A stretch of 64,000 nucleotides of DNA from Sitta carolinensis (Eukaryota > Chordata > Aves > Passeriformes > Sittidae): positions 7,796,452 through 7,860,451 of the forward strand of contig CM063294.1 of the NCBI GenBank assembly GCA_032173965.1, written 5' to 3'. The position numbers and the translations under genes are program-made. Under the pieces are notes generated by a model, which was not told the origin of the DNA, did no database searches, and saw only the letters and a list, made by a program, of their open reading frames with translations. Shown here in pieces: positions 12,903 through 25,192 of the stretch; positions within the stretch are counted from its first letter, which is position 1, and each line of letters begins with the position of its first letter.

Positions 12903-13303
12903 CAAAGAGCAGTTTTAGGGTTAAAAATGTAACACAGTAATGTAATTAATCTTACAGGCTGTATGTAAATGCTGTAAGATTTGTATCCTGTACTAGATTG
13001 GTTAGTGTTAATTAGAATATTCAGCACAGAAGGAGATTTATGGTATTGTAATGAGAATTTTGGAGACTCTTGCTCTCTCTCTCTCTCTCTCTTTCCTTGC
13101 TCTCTTTCAAACCTGCTCTGAGCTGTGCTGGCAGGTCCAAACAGGCCCCCTGCACCCAACAACAATAACAATAACAATAACAATAACAATAATAATAAAA
13201 ATAATAATAATAACAATAACAATAACAACAACAATAATTGCCCTTTATGAGTTCCCAGACCTGGCTTCAGAGATTTTTTCACCCCTGTTTGTCCCATCCA
13301 TCC
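12903..13303 (+). mobile_element. solo-LTR-like element, family A, copy 1
   Basis: This shares almost its whole length with 20173-20552 on the opposite strand: CAAAGAGCAGTTTTAGGGTT, TCTTACAGGCTGTATGTAAA, GATTTGTATCCTGTACTAG, CAGGCCCCCTGCACCCAAC, then an AAC/AAT microsatellite and CGTTTGTCC-like text near the end. It carries a CT run at 13071-13092 that the other copy lacks. Size and lack of coding sequence suggest a solo LTR of an endogenous retrovirus. Family assignment is not possible here. Confidence 0.65.
13158..13238. repeat. AAC/AAT microsatellite inside LTR family A, copy 1
   Basis: Mixed AACAAT and AATAAT units. The matching run in the inverted copy is at 20249-20277 and is much shorter. 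Confidence 0.9.
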
Positions 13304-14065
13304 AAGCCCCCGAGGCTCCCACAGGGCAGGCCCTGGTGGAAGGCAGGCTGATCCCAAGAATCTTTATTTATGTGCTGCGGGTGTGAGCTCAGGGAGGGAG
13401 GAGGGCTGAGGGATGACAGCTGGGATAAACAGCACTGCCCTTCTCCCAAACATCTGCCTCGTAAAAGCACAAAATCAGATGTTGTCCTGGAATGCTGCTG
13501 GCTGCTCCCAGGGACATGGACAGAGCACAGCCTGCCTGACCCCTTCCAACATTTCCTCTGCCCTGGGAGATGAATCCCTCAAGGCTCACAAGGCAAAGCT
13601 TGATGTTCAAAACAGAAGTTGGCCCAGGAAACCTTGCAGCCTCTGGTGGTGCCTGCTCACCTGTGGGAATCTTGGATGCAGCAGGGTGAATCCTGCAAAG
13701 CAAGGGATGCACAGCCTTGTTAATAACTTCCCAGCTGGAATTCACTCCTCTGCATTCCCTTCTTTTGGTTCAGAGCACTCCTAGGAGAGGTGGAAGCCTG
13801 ATGATGAGGTTTTTTGGTCATTAGTCCTAATTAATCCCAGGCTCAAGGACAGCCATTCCACAGGGTGAAGAGCTGATCAGAAAGTGAAAATTCCCTTTCC
13901 AGTCAATGGGGATGGATTGCTGCCTGCAGAGTCACGGCAGGAGTTTGAAACTCCTCCCATGGGACATTTCCCAAGGGTCAAGGAGAGGGAAAAAAAATTC
14001 CCTGAGGGTTGTCTTAGTGCTTTGCACTAAGTGGTTTTGCAAATCAGCAGGAACAGCAGTGACAG

Positions 14066-14318
14066 GACACAGGGAATGGCTTCAGACTGAAAGGGAGGAG
14101 GGTTGGATGGGATACTGGGCAGGAATTGTTCCCTGTGAGGGTGGGCAGCCCTGGCACAGGCTGCCCCTGCATCCCTGGCAGTGCCCAAGACCAGGCTGGA
14201 TGAGACTTGGAACACCCTGGGACAGTGGGAGGTGTCCCAGCCCATGGCAGGGGGTGGCACTGGATGATTTTTAAGGTCCCTTCCAACCCAGACTGTTCCA
14301 GGATTCTGTGATTCCATA
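14066..14318 (+). mobile_element. CR1 LINE 3' end with tail
   Basis: Sense CR1 3' end: GACACAGGGAATGGCTTCAG, GATACTGGGCAGGAATTGTT, CCCTGTGAGGGTGGGCAGCC, GGAGGTGTCCCAGCCCATGG, TTTTTAAGGTCCCTTCCAAC and GGATTCTGTGATTCCAT. The last piece is the normal CR1 terminal repeat, so this copy has its true 3' end. Confidence 0.85.
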
Positions 14319-15532
14319 AATCTTAGATTTTCTTCGCTCCGTTTGAACCCTCCATGGGAGCTGGATGTCCAGGGAAATGGAGCTCTCTGCAAGGCAGCCG
14401 AGCAGCTCCTCCCCGAGCAATCCAAGGATTCAGGGTGGAATGAGGGCAGAGCAAGACAGAATTTCCTGCTCCAGCCCTCCAGGAAGCAGGAAAATCTGCC
14501 AGCCTTGCCCTGCACAGTCTGCACCTCAGCGGGGCTCTCACGACCCAGCCAGGCCTGGCACTGCTCCTCTCCAGACTGTGCCCCCTTTCCTTTCCTGCCT
14601 CTCCAACCTCTCCCTGGAAACTCCTGCTATTTTATCCTGTTTCTGCAACCTGTCATCCCCCATTTGCCAACAGTTCCTCCCGGAACATTTAAACAGCATC
14701 TGCTGCCAGTGCGGGGTGTGAGAGGAATCCTGGGGCACAGCAACAGGAGAGGAACCATCAGGTGCCTCTGCACAGCCCAAGGGAGAAGGAAAACCTGTGA
14801 GTGCCTGAGAAGAAGCCAAGGTGTAGCATAAAAAAAACACCCCAGAGTGTCCCAATCCCAGATTTATTCTGGTTTATGATGGCTTTTATCTGGGAAAGGA
14901 AAAATTCCATCTCCCCCTTTCCAGTGCCAAGCCAGGGCTTGGTATCCAGCAGCCAGTGCCACAAAGCCAAGCTGGGACACAAATTCCCAGGTAGTTCTTA
15001 GCACATGTCCAGCTTTCCCCACGAGCCAGGCACCAAATGAACTCCACATGTGCACGTGCTGGCTGTGGAACCAAATTTCCCTGCAGATCCAAGTCCTCTG
15101 TGCCCTTAACTGAGGAAGCTCCCAGCACTGGGATATCACTCAAATCCACCTGAGTGAAGATCCCTGGCTCCCACACTGGTGCAGTGCCATTCCTAAACCC
15201 CAAACTTGGATTGTCACATCCTTTGCTGAGAAATAATGTCCCCATCAAATGTTGGGTTTGAAGGACTTCTGTTTTCCTGAGCAGAGGATCATCCAAGTGC
15301 CCCTGGAAAGCAGCCAGGATGGGAACAGCTGCAGCAGGCTTTTAAAAGCTTTTAAAGTTATCCCATTTCCCTCTCCTTCCCTTGTCCCAGGATTTCTGAG
15401 GGTTTTTTCCTTCTGTTCAATTTTGGGGAAGTGGAAGAATACTGCTTTGGGTCTTGTGGGTTTTTTAATCATTGCACAGACTGAATGTTGTTCCCAACAG
15501 AGGGAGCAGGCATGAGGAATGGGATGAGAGAG

Positions 15533-15715
15533 AAATCATGGAATGATTTGGGCTGGAAGGGACCTTAAAATCACCCAGTGCCCGCCCTGCCATGGCAGGG
15601 ACCCCTTCCATTATCCCAGGGTGCTCCAAGCCCTGTCCAGCCTGGCTTGGACACTGCCAGGGATGGGGCAGCCCTCACAGGGAAGGATTTAATCCCAATA
15701 TCCCATCTAAACCAA
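15533..15715 (-). mobile_element. CR1 LINE 3'-end fragment
   Basis: Antisense CR1: AATCATGGAATGATTTGGGC, TGGAAGGGACCTTAAAATCA, CCATGGCAGGGACCCCTTCC, AGCCCTGTCCAGCCTGGCTT and GGACACTGCCAGGGATGGGG. An internal stretch before CCCTCACAGGGAAGG is deleted relative to the copy at 8.9 kb. Confidence 0.8.
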
Positions 15716-15925
15716 TGCAGGCAATGCTTCCCTCTTGGTCTGTGGCACTGTGATTTCCTTTTCTTGGTGTGATGCCAGCAGAGTGTAGACTTGTCCCTAA
15801 GCCTGGCTTACACCCAATTTCCTTTGCAGATATTCCAGCTGACACAGGCTTAAACCCAAGCCAAACAAGTTAACAATGAGCAGAACAACCTTCTCCCTGT
15901 AGGAGATCTGGGATCCTCTGCTCCA

Positions 15926-16345
15926 CCTGCCTTTGGGCTCCTCACAAGGATCTGGGATGGAATTTTGAATTCTTCACCTGCCTTTGGGCTCCTCACAAAG
16001 ATCTGGGATGGAATTTTGAATTCTCCTTTGGGCTCCTCACCAAGATCTGGGATGGAATCTCAGCTGCCTCCTGCCACAATCTGAGCACAAAGCTCTGGGT
16101 GGAATTTGGAATTCTCTACCTGCCTTTGGGCTCCTCACAAAGATCTGGGATGGAATTTTGAATTCTTCACTTGCCTTTGGGCTCCTCACAAAGGAAGATC
16201 TGGGGTGGAATTTTGAATTCTTCACCTGCCTTTGGGCTCCTCACAAAGATCTGAGATGGAATTTTGAATTCTCCTTCGGGCTCCTCTCAGAGCTCTGGGC
16301 TGGAATCTCAGCTGCCTCCTGCCACAAGCCCAGCTCAAAGCTCTG
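15926..16345. repeat. 51-bp minisatellite with two unit types
   Basis: About eight units with core CTTTGGGCTCCTCACAAAGA, TCTGGGATGGAATTTTGAAT and TCTTCACCTGC. Two units, at about 16021-16115 and 16275-16345, carry a longer variant with CTCAGCTGCCTCCTGCCACA. The order is two short, one long, three short, one long, so there is a higher-order period. Confidence 0.9.
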
Positions 16346-17180
16346 AGCGAGCTGCTCTCCCTGACCCTGCTGTGAGCAGGGCACTCTGCTGGGATGCTGG
16401 GATGATCTCCAGAGCTCCCTCCCAGTTCCTGCAATCCTGTGTGAAACACGGAGGTGGGAGCACTGCTGTGTGCCAAGCTCAGGAGGTCACAGAATGTGAA
16501 AAACACGGAGGCACCACCAAATCCTCACGAGAAAACAGCAAATCCTGTGGATGGGAAAGAGCCAGGGATCTGACAGAAGTGGGATTATCAGCAGGTGCCT
16601 GTGAATTCCTGGAGGGGATCCACACCAAAAACATCCCACATTTTAAGGAAGAAGCATTTGTGGAGGTTTGGATTCCAGCAGTGAAAATCCTTCCCCAGAC
16701 TCGGCGTCATCCCTTGTGGAGTTCAGCTCTGAACTCTGATTCCCTCCAACTGCTCCGAGGATTTCTTGGAAAACTTGTAAATGGAGTTGTCAGTTTGATT
16801 GTTTTATGAAAAGTGTCTTGGTGTCAGGGGGAAAATGCAGAAGGATTTTTTTTTATTTTAGGAAGACCAACAGTGCCTGGTAAATGAGTGCTCAGCCAGG
16901 GGTTTGCTTCCTACCACAAAAAACTGGGATATCCTCTCCATCTCCTCATGCTGCTGTCTCCCACCTGAGGAGAAGAAGAAAATCCTCTTTTGAGGACTGA
17001 TCAGCGTGTTCTGCCCCTCAGGAATTCTCTGCCCAGGAATCATCATCCATCGGCTCTCCTTCCCATCCCCTCCTCACTGAACTTCATGGATTAAATCTGA
17101 CCCTGTTTCTCACCTCCCACAGAAGTAAAACCATAGCAAACACATTGATTTCAACCTGGAGGAGTGTAAGTGGCCATTCC

Positions 17181-17254
17181 AGGTTAAATCACTGGATTTT
17201 GGAGGATGCTGCTCCTGAGGTTAAATCACTGGATTTTGGAGGATGCTGCACCTG
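17181..17254. repeat. 37-bp tandem duplication
   Basis: AGGTTAAATCACTGGATTTT with GGAGGATGCTGCTCCTG occurs twice in direct succession with one mismatch. Confidence 0.9.
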
Positions 17255-18439
17255 AGGAACCTTACGGATCTCCCACCCCATCAAATCAGTGACAACCAGC
17301 CCAGAAATGCACAATTACACGGTGCAGGGGGAGAGACAAAGCCCCAGCTGGCCTCTTGTGCAACACCCCCCCACTAACTCTTTCCAAAACTGCTCCAGAG
17401 CCGAAATCTCATCCCCAAAATCACCTCGGGCAATGGCTCACTCAACAGGAGCTGCTACTCCATGAGAGTAAATCCCGTTTTTTTTTCTCACCCACATCAA
17501 AGGGTGGAGCACGGGAGCCGTGCCAAGGTGGACACTCCCAGGGCTAAACCTGTGTGGAAGCTGGGCTCACACCAAGCTTTGGCTCCCTGATCAAAGCCGG
17601 GCTGCTGATGGTATCAGGGGCAGACACAACAGAGCCCTGCAGAGCTCAGACAGCACCCAGGTAAACACACCCAGGGCACCACACCTGGGTAAACACAGCC
17701 TGTTTTCTCCACTCAGCCCGCTGGGTTCTGCCCTGCTCCCTTGCCAAGCCCCTTCTGCAGGCACTGAGCAAATGGTTGGCACCTGCCAGGGGAGATATAA
17801 AAAGATTTCCCTGCGGGGTGGAGCCGGGCTCGCCGGTGATCTCAGGGTTTCATCTCTGCTGCACTCAGGGATGCAGCCCTTCCTCCCTGCCCCTGGCACA
17901 GTTCTGGAGCTGGCGTTGCCTCGGGCACCTTTTCCAGGGCAAATCCCAGTTGCACAGCACAGGGGAGAGCCCAGCCTGCCCTCCTGGCTGCCAGGGATGG
18001 GGCTGGGAGCCAGACAGACACGCCTGGCAGAGGGAGAATCCGGGGATGTGCAGAACTGGCAGGGGCAGGATGCTAAGGGGACACGAGGGTTTCATTTTGA
18101 TCTCTTCTTTACCGCAATTTCCCTCCTGTTTCGGAAGGTTGAGAAGCCCAGGTGTGAGCTGAAACCTCACCTGAAAATGGGAGATTCGTGCAGGAATAAC
18201 AGGAGTGTCCAAGGGACTTACCTACAGCCCTCTGAGGGGCTGAGATGGAAGATCTTCAGGCGTATTTTATTTTAAATCGGCTTCATTGTCAGGACAGCAC
18301 TGAAATCTGAGGGAGCCCAGCTTTTTACAGAGCATTTTGGGGTTCCTCCACACCCGGCCCTGTGATGCCAGGGCTCACTGCAAAGGCAGGAGGACAGAGC
18401 AGGGCTCAGCATCACCCAAAGTGGCCAATAATAATAATA

Positions 18440-18640
18440 ATAATTGTGCTGAGCAATGAGGGAGCGGTGTCTGTGCACAGAAACCCGTAAGAGGGGTGTG
18501 GGAACGATAACGGAGCTTCCCGTAAATGACTGGAAGCCAAACTTTAACGAATTCATTGTAAGGAAGATGAAAGGAGGAGCGGGTGGGGTTTATTCGGCTC
18601 CACGCATTTATTCAGCTCCATTATTCTCACCTCCAAAAAC
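18440..18640. other. candidate conserved non-coding block
   Basis: Unique sequence with scattered CpGs (GGAACGATAACGGAGCTTCC, AACTTTAACGAATTCATTG) unlike the neighbouring degraded DNA. No gene structure. Confidence 0.2.
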
Positions 18641-19335
18641 CAGTCGGGCAGCCCTTTAATCCCTCAGCAGCTCATCTCGAAATTGTCTCTATTATTAACT
18701 ACAAAGGGCTCGTTATTCCCATCTCCATCCCCTGAAGGAGCCGTGGATGGGGTGAGGATTCCTGTGCAGAGAAGCGGGGCAGGGCAGGAGAAACAGATTT
18801 AGGAGGTGATGTCCCAAGCTCTTTTATCCAGGGAAGAAGTGGACACCCTTTCCTTCTGCAAAGACACAGCCTGGAAAACTTCCAGGCAACTTCTGAGCAG
18901 GACAAACCATCCCTGTGTCTGCAGCAGAGCAGAGAAACCCTTCAGAAACCCGCAAGTTTCTCGCATTGATCGTGAAAAAAGAACTGGAATTCCTGGCTAA
19001 ACCCTCAGGGGATTTCCTCGTGCAAAGCCCCAGCACGGACCTGGAGGAACATCTTGGTCTTTGCAAGCTCCGTATGTGTCAGTAACAGCACAATCTCTGC
19101 CCAGGGACTGCATAACCCAGGCAGCTGCTTCTCAGGGCTGGAAGGGACACTGGGCAGACATCTCTGTGCTCCAAGGGCTCCTAGCACAGCAGGACAGCTC
19201 CTGCACACACTTGGACCATTATTAATTACATCCCAAATAAAGCCACGCTCCTGCCCAGGTCCCCATCCCGTGTGTTGCCACCTTCCCATGGGAAGTCTGG
19301 AATTCCTGGGGCACAGGGAGCTGTCTGGGGTTGCC

Positions 19336-19590
19336 CTTGGATCCAGCCCTCTCTGGGATCCAGCCCTCTGGGGCTTGGCCCTTGGATGCCAGCCCTCTGG
19401 GCTGCCCTTGGATCCAGCCCTCTGGAGCTGCCCTTGGATCCAGCCCTCTGGAGCTGCCCTTGGATCCAGCCCTCTGGAGCTGTGCCCATGGTATCCAGCT
19501 CTCTGGGGCTTGCCCATGGATCCAGCCCTCTGGGACTGCCCTTGGATCCAGCCCTCTGGGACTGCCCATGGATCCAGCCCCTGGGCAGAG
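19336..19590. repeat. 26-bp minisatellite
   Basis: About ten units of GCCCTTGGATCCAGCCCTCT followed by GGAGCT or GGGACT. Units contain GGATCC, so the array is dense in BamHI sites. Confidence 0.92.
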
Positions 19591-19889
19591 TGGCAAGGAC
19601 AGAGGTGTCCTGGGCACTGGAAATAGCACGGCCACAGCCCTGGTCACCACGGGCAAAGCTGCCTGGAGGGCAGGCCAGCAGAGGTGACAACACTGACCTG
19701 CCCCTTCCAAACAAAGCACAGCTCCTGGCTGGCATCGTGAAGACCTCAGGATGACAAAAAAGAGCAAACTCAGACCAGCAAAACTCCTGGGAGCAACGCT
19801 GACACCAAAGCCCGGCAGCATCCCAGGCAACCCAACCCCTTCCCTTCAACTGGGAAAACCTCATTTCCCTTCAACTCTTCTGCCTGGCA

Positions 19890-19957
19890 AAGTGGGCAAT
19901 GTTGAGCTGGATTCTCTGGGAGGTCTCTCCCACCCTCAGTGGTTCTGTGGTTGCCCA
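19890..19957 (+). mobile_element. possible CR1 tail scrap
   Basis: The text GGTCTCTCCCACCCTCAGTG followed by GTTCTGTGGTTG resembles a worn CR1 3' tail in sense orientation. It is short, so chance similarity is possible. Confidence 0.3.
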
Positions 19958-20172
19958 TTCCCCCCTCCCCAGCGGGGCCAGCCCCGGGCAGGGCAGCAGG
20001 GCACAGGACGGCTGTGCTGGTTTGTCTCCATCCCTGTCACACACTCACTCCAAAGGCATGCCCGGCTCCAGAATGACAGGAACGCCTGCTCCACGCCCTC
20101 CCAGCCGTGCCTTGGCAGGCAGCAGAGCAGCTCTGAGGAGGAAGCAAAGCTACTGTGTGAGAGTGTTGGTGT

Positions 20173-20552
20173 GGTATGGATGGTCAGGACAAACGGGGAT
20201 GAGAGATCTCTGCAGCTTGGTCTTGGCAGTTGGGGTTTATTGCAAAGGACAATTATTGTTATTATTGTTATTATTGTTGGGTGCAGGGGGCCTGCTTAGA
20301 GATGCCAGCACAGCTTGGAGCAGGCCAGAAAGACAGCAAGAAAAGAGAGATAGAGCAGGAGAGAAAGTGCAAAAAGATAGAATGCCTGAAATTCCCGTTA
20401 CAATACAATAAATCTCCTTCCATGCTGAATATTCTAATTCTCACCAACCAATCCTAGTACAGGATACAAATCCTATAGCATTTACATACAGCCTGTAAGA
20501 ATCATTACATTACCATACTGTGGTACATTTTTAACCCTAAAACTGCTCTTTG
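20173..20552 (-). mobile_element. solo-LTR-like element, family A, copy 2
   Basis: Inverted copy of the element at 12903-13303. On the minus strand a possible polyadenylation hexamer AATAAA lies near 20240, just after the AAC/AAT-type microsatellite (20249-20277). On its upstream side (above 20552) the minus strand has a purine-rich stretch, AGAAGGGG at about 20555-20562, as expected before a 3' LTR, so remnant internal sequence may lie beyond it. I could not identify any retroviral protein there. Confidence 0.65.
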
Positions 20553-23361
20553 GGCCCCTTCTGCCAGGCTGGTGGGGTCTGCTCTGCCCCTTGGAGCTGT
20601 CTGAAGGCAGAGATCATTGTTTAATCAGAAGGGGATTAACTTCAGTGGCCATCCCATTGTTTTCCAGTTGTTCAATAACCAAGGCTTGGTATCTCCAAGC
20701 TTGCTTTCATTCCAATAGTTTCCATAGTCTCAAAATCTTTTGCCAGGCAATCCTATTTACAAGATTTTCCTGTTTCATCCTCCCCAACACTACTGCTCTC
20801 TCCAGAGGCAGCTGTGGACCCCAGCCCACGAGGCTTGGCTCTCCACAGGAGATCACAAGCCCCTCTCGTGCCAAGGCAGAGCCTCAGAGCAGGATTTGGG
20901 TTCTGTTTGGGCCTCACCACCAGGCCAGGCTGATACAGCTTTATCTCAGCATCGCTGTCTCTCAAAAGGCTGGCCATGGTGCTGACACTTTTCCTCTCAA
21001 AAACCAGCAGCAGCAGCAGCAGCAGCTCCTGATTCTCGTGAGGCAGAGCTGGGCTGGCAGAGGGCTGGAACAGAGGGCTGGCAGCCTGATCCCAGCCTTT
21101 CCCAAGCAAGCAGGTGAGGGGGGAAACCTCTGAGCAGTGAGAGCAGAGTCCCCAGTGAGCTGACCCAGTTCCCCACCCTGCTGCCCTGCAGATATTCTGG
21201 GGCTGCCCCAGCTCTGCTGTGTGCACACACACACTTCCTCTCACTACCAGCTATCAGAAAATACACCCAGCTCCCCCTGAGACATTTCATTTCAAGGCCA
21301 CACAGCAAGAAACTTATTTAGGTCTTCAGTTTTTCTCAGAAAGAACTGCCACACGTTTCCACTCACGTGTCCAGTACAACAGGGTGGTTGTACTGGTTCA
21401 GGCTCTGTAAACCCAGGGATATTTTGCACTGCTTCTGAAGTCTTCTTCAAGGCTGCCTCACAATTTGCTGTCCCATGGGACCCCCATCCAGCAGCCACCA
21501 AGGAGGTCATGTCCTGACAGGCACCATTTAATCTGATTCCAGCATGGCTTTGGGGGTGATAAGAAATGTTTTCAGCAGCGTGGTTCTTGCTTCAGCTGCA
21601 AAATATCAAGATGAAGCTGCTCCCACCCAGGCATGAACAAGCATTTCCTTCAGCCAGGGAGTAAAAAAAAAAAAAAAAAATTAAGGAGAAGTTTTTCACA
21701 CTCACATACACTTAAGAGGAAAAAATATTTACATGAGGGAAAAAGGACTTGGCAGGGCCTCCCCAGGGGCCATTTGCTGTTTATGCATTTCTCAGGCCTG
21801 GGCTGAGGCTGCAGAGCCTGAAGCTCCCTGAGCCACTGAGGTTCTGGTTTAGGGCTGGGAGATCCCCTTGCTGTGGCTCCTGTGCCTGTGGAATGGTCTG
21901 TGAGCCCTCAGGCTCTGCCAGTGGCCACTGAGGCTCCCTGAGGCCTTTCCTTTGGCATTCCAGGAGGACCAGAGCCAGGAGGGGCTGCAGGGATCCTCAG
22001 GGGAATTGAGGACTGGCTCTGAGCCCTCTTAAGAGCAACCACCTTGCAGGTGAAGAATTCCCTGTTAGGAATGCCTGTTGGAACAGAACAGGCAAAAGTG
22101 GGTGCCAGCTGCTGCTCCCCCACAGATGCTGAAGGTCTGGCTGATTTTTCCTCCTGCAGCCAGCCATGGCTGGGGCTCTCCATCCCTTGAAAGCACGGGT
22201 TATTATAATTTGGCAGGAGGTGCCTGGTGCGATCTCTCCCTATCCTAGCTACACAACAATCCCCTGCTGCTGTTTCTGGAAAGGAGAAGCCTCAAAACCT
22301 CCAGGCACGGTGTCCTCTGCTGCCAAGGCTCCCTCGTGGGCTGAAGTGGCACAAATGACCCCAAATCCTTGCTGTTGCACCGTGCTGGGCTGGCACCCTG
22401 CTCGGCATCACTCGTGCTCTCTGCTCACCCCACCTGAAGCAAGGGGGACACCAGGTGACAGAGGAGAGGCCAGGGCGTTGGGGACTCTCCCAAGAAACCC
22501 CTCCAGGAGCTGTTCCAAGATAAATCAGCCCAGGGCAGGCAGGAGTGTCCCCCAGTGTGCTGCTGCCACCCCGTTCCTGCAGGACAAGTCACCTCAGCAA
22601 ACCCCAAAGCCCAGAGCTGGGGAGGCTGCAGCTCCCTCCCAGCCCCGGGGGATGCTGGCACTGGTGACCAGCAACACAGGGTTAAATGAAAGAGCATCAG
22701 TTAAACCCTCCCAGCTGCTGGAAGTGCTGGGAGCACAGGAGCCACCCACTGTTGCCAGTCCAAACAGAGAAGCAGGTGAGGTTTTTAAACCCTGTGATGG
22801 AAGAGGGGAAAAGCAGAGAGTGCTGAGTGCCCACAACCCCCTCCCCACTGCCAGGGCTCAAAGCATTGGATAAATTCATGATATTTTTGTCCTCACTCAG
22901 TTTTCTCCATGCTCCTTGAGGTGTTGGTTTTCTTTAATGAGCCCTGAAGGATTCACTGGGAAAATGTTGGGAAATAGCTTTAAACAAGGACACTTGACTA
23001 CAGCATAAATACCATAAATCCTCTTTATTTAAACGTGTCAGTCAATGGGACCTGCAATAAATACTCTGAGTTTTGAACATACAGATCTTCATCTCTGTGT
23101 TTATCTGGCACAGCAAACCCTTTACATTTCCTTGTTTATGTACAGCTCTATGTCTTGCTTTATGTAGATAATGGATACACACACACGTACATCTCTGTAT
23201 GCACTTGTGCAAAAATGACCTTACCAAGGGCAGGAAACAAGAGAATATTTCCCAATCCCGATTTCCAAATCTCCCTGGCACTGGTAATATTGCACAGAAA
23301 TTCAGCTGGATGCTCCTGCCATAGGGAAAATGGGAAAACTGAAATTGCATGCATGGAGAAA
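20553..23361. other. intergenic, possible decayed retroviral interior at the left edge
   Basis: A CAG run at 21005-21026, a poly-A run at 21664-21681 and CA repeats near 21222 are the only simple repeats. The first few hundred bases beside the LTR could be remnant provirus, but no protein match is recognised. Confidence 0.4.
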
Positions 23362-23446
23362 CAGAAAAAAAAAAAAAAAAAAACACCACAAAAAAAAAAA
23401 AAAAAAAAAAAAAAAAACCAGAAAAAAAAAAAAAAAAAAAAAAAAG
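23362..23446. repeat. A-rich tract with CC interruptions
   Basis: Runs of A broken by CACCAC and CCAG, about 85 bp. It is likely an expanded poly(A) or low-complexity slip region, and assembly length may be unreliable. Confidence 0.85.
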
Positions 23447-24105
23447 CATTTTTTTCATGATGGAGAAAGTTTAAAAAATCTCAGTGCCCCCTTAAATACT
23501 GTGCTTGATCCAGCACCTTTACACACAGCAATTTCAGATGCCAGATCCAGGGCATGGGGGTTTTGTGCTCCTTCCCAGCTGTAGAAACTCCAGTTTCCAG
23601 CTCTGCCTAGAGCTGGGCTGTGTCCCTAAAATCCCAACAGGTGGGGTTGGGGTTTCAAAAGCCCTGGCTGGGCTTTGTTGGTGCCAGGCAAAGACCAGGG
23701 TATGACAGGGAGAGGTTGTTCCATGGGGTCTGCTGTAGGAACAGCATCTCCCAGGAGCCAGTGCTGGTGGAATATTCCTGCCCTGGAATATTCCTGGAAT
23801 ATAAAAACTCTGGAATAGGACAAAAAGCACCTCCAGGTTGCTGTGGGTGCAGCTGGTGCCCCACAGAAATGTGCTGAAGAGAGGGTGCAGCCAAGTGCCA
23901 GCATCCTCACTGTGTGCTCATTGCAAAATGCTCTCTCTGCCCCAGCAAGAGAGATTAGTGTTTGCTTTCAGAAGAGCTCCAATAAAAAAATAACAAGGGG
24001 GAGAAATGCTGGGGCTGCAGGGTTGAAGGCTCAGAGAGAGCCAAGCTTTCACACTGGAAGAGATTTTTGCACAGGGAGGAGACGCCAAGGTGGCGACAGA
24101 GCTGA
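23447..24105. other. no gene seen
   Basis: Unique sequence containing CCTGGAATATTCCTGGAATA, a short imperfect palindromic repeat at about 23768-23800. Confidence 0.45.
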
Positions 24106-24130
24106 GAAAGCAAAGGGTGGGAAAGAAACC

Positions 24131-24786
24131 CAGATCCTGCACTGAAACCCAGATCCTGCACTGAAATACAGATCCTGCACTGAATACAGATCCTGCACTC
24201 ATGAAATACAGATCCTGCACTGAAATACAGATCCTGCACTGAAACCAGATCCTGCACTGAAACCCAGATCCTGCACTGAAATACAGATCCTGCACAAACT
24301 GAAACCCAGATCCTGCACTGAAATACAGAGTCCTGCACTGAAACCCAGATCCTGCACTGAAATACAGATCCTGCACTGAAACCCAGATCCTGCAGACTGC
24401 AGAAATACAGATCTGCACTGAAACCCAGATCCTGCACTGAAATACAGATCCTGCACTGAAACCAGATCCTGCACTGAAACCAGATCTGCACTGAAACCCA
24501 GATCCTGCACTGAAACCCAGGTCCCTGCACTGAAAATACAGATCCTGCACTGAAATACAGATCCTGCACTGAAAACCCAGATCCTGCACTGAAACACAGA
24601 TCTTGCACTGAAATACAGATCCTGCACTGAAATACAGATCCTGCACTGAAACCCAGATCCTGCACTGAAATACAGATAGCCTGCACTGAAACCCAGATCC
24701 TGCACTGAAATACAGATCCTGCACTGAAACCCAGGTCCTGCACTGAAACCCAGATCCTGCACTGAAATACAGATCCTGCCCTGGAA
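24131..24786. repeat. 19-bp minisatellite (CAGATCCTGCACTGAAAYM)
   Basis: About 34 units of CAGATCCTGCACTGAAA plus CC or TA. The CC and TA types often alternate, giving a 38-bp higher-order unit. Several units have lost or gained bases (24181, 24296, 24394, 24483). GAAAGCAAAGGGTG-type text flanks both ends (24106 and 24783). Confidence 0.95.
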
Positions 24787-24839
24787 AAGCAAAGTGTGAA
24801 AAAGAAATCCAGATCTCTGGCCAGCCACGGTGGATTTAC

Positions 24840-25192
24840 AGACCACAAACAGGATGGGAATGCTGAGGGATGCATCTCGAGCTGTATTTTATTTTTCAAA
24901 AGTCTCATTCCATGACTGAGACCACAGGAAGATGGGAGCAGCTCGCGTTCCAAGCAGCAGACCCTGAGCTCTGGGTTACAATGCACTTAAAAGTTTACCA
25001 GCCAATGGCAGAAAGCAAAAGCTCACTGACAGTATTGTCTGTTTATTGTCTCATGTCCTTCCTCACTGTCTAATGGAGCTCTTTTACTTTCACAATCAGC
25101 ATCTACAGCATAGCTCTGAATTTTCTGTTTTCTTCTCTCTCTCAAGCTTGCCTTCACAGCTTTCCCAACCCCTTTTTGCTTTTAGTGCTTCC
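24840..25192. other. insert between two parts of the 19-bp satellite, possible retroelement
   Basis: Non-repetitive AT-rich DNA separates the 19-bp array from a small outlier of the same repeat at 25193. It contains TATTTTATTTTTCAAAAGTC and TTGTCTGTTTATTGTCTC, which on the minus strand give polyadenylation-like signals. It could be an inserted LTR or simply the original spacer. No coding frame is convincing. Confidence 0.25.

Larger units (their letters stand above)
13304..15925. other. intergenic with two CR1 pieces
   Basis: Unique DNA between the LTR at 12.9 kb and the 51-bp minisatellite. No exon-like conserved frame recognised. Confidence 0.5.
16346..19335. other. intergenic
   Basis: Mostly unique DNA. 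It includes the 37-bp duplication at 17.2 kb and an AAT run at 18.4 kb. The 251-codon plus frame at 17520-18275 has no recognisable domain. Confidence 0.5.

Noticed and set aside
20591..21133. 180-codon frame beside LTR family A as a retroviral gene
   Set aside because: It is on the strand opposite to the LTR's sense and contains a CAG run; no retroviral motif is recognisable.
23918..24986. Long minus frames of repeated FQCRICISVQDLGFSAGS text
   Set aside because: They are translations of the 19-bp satellite, which cycles through all frames without a stop.
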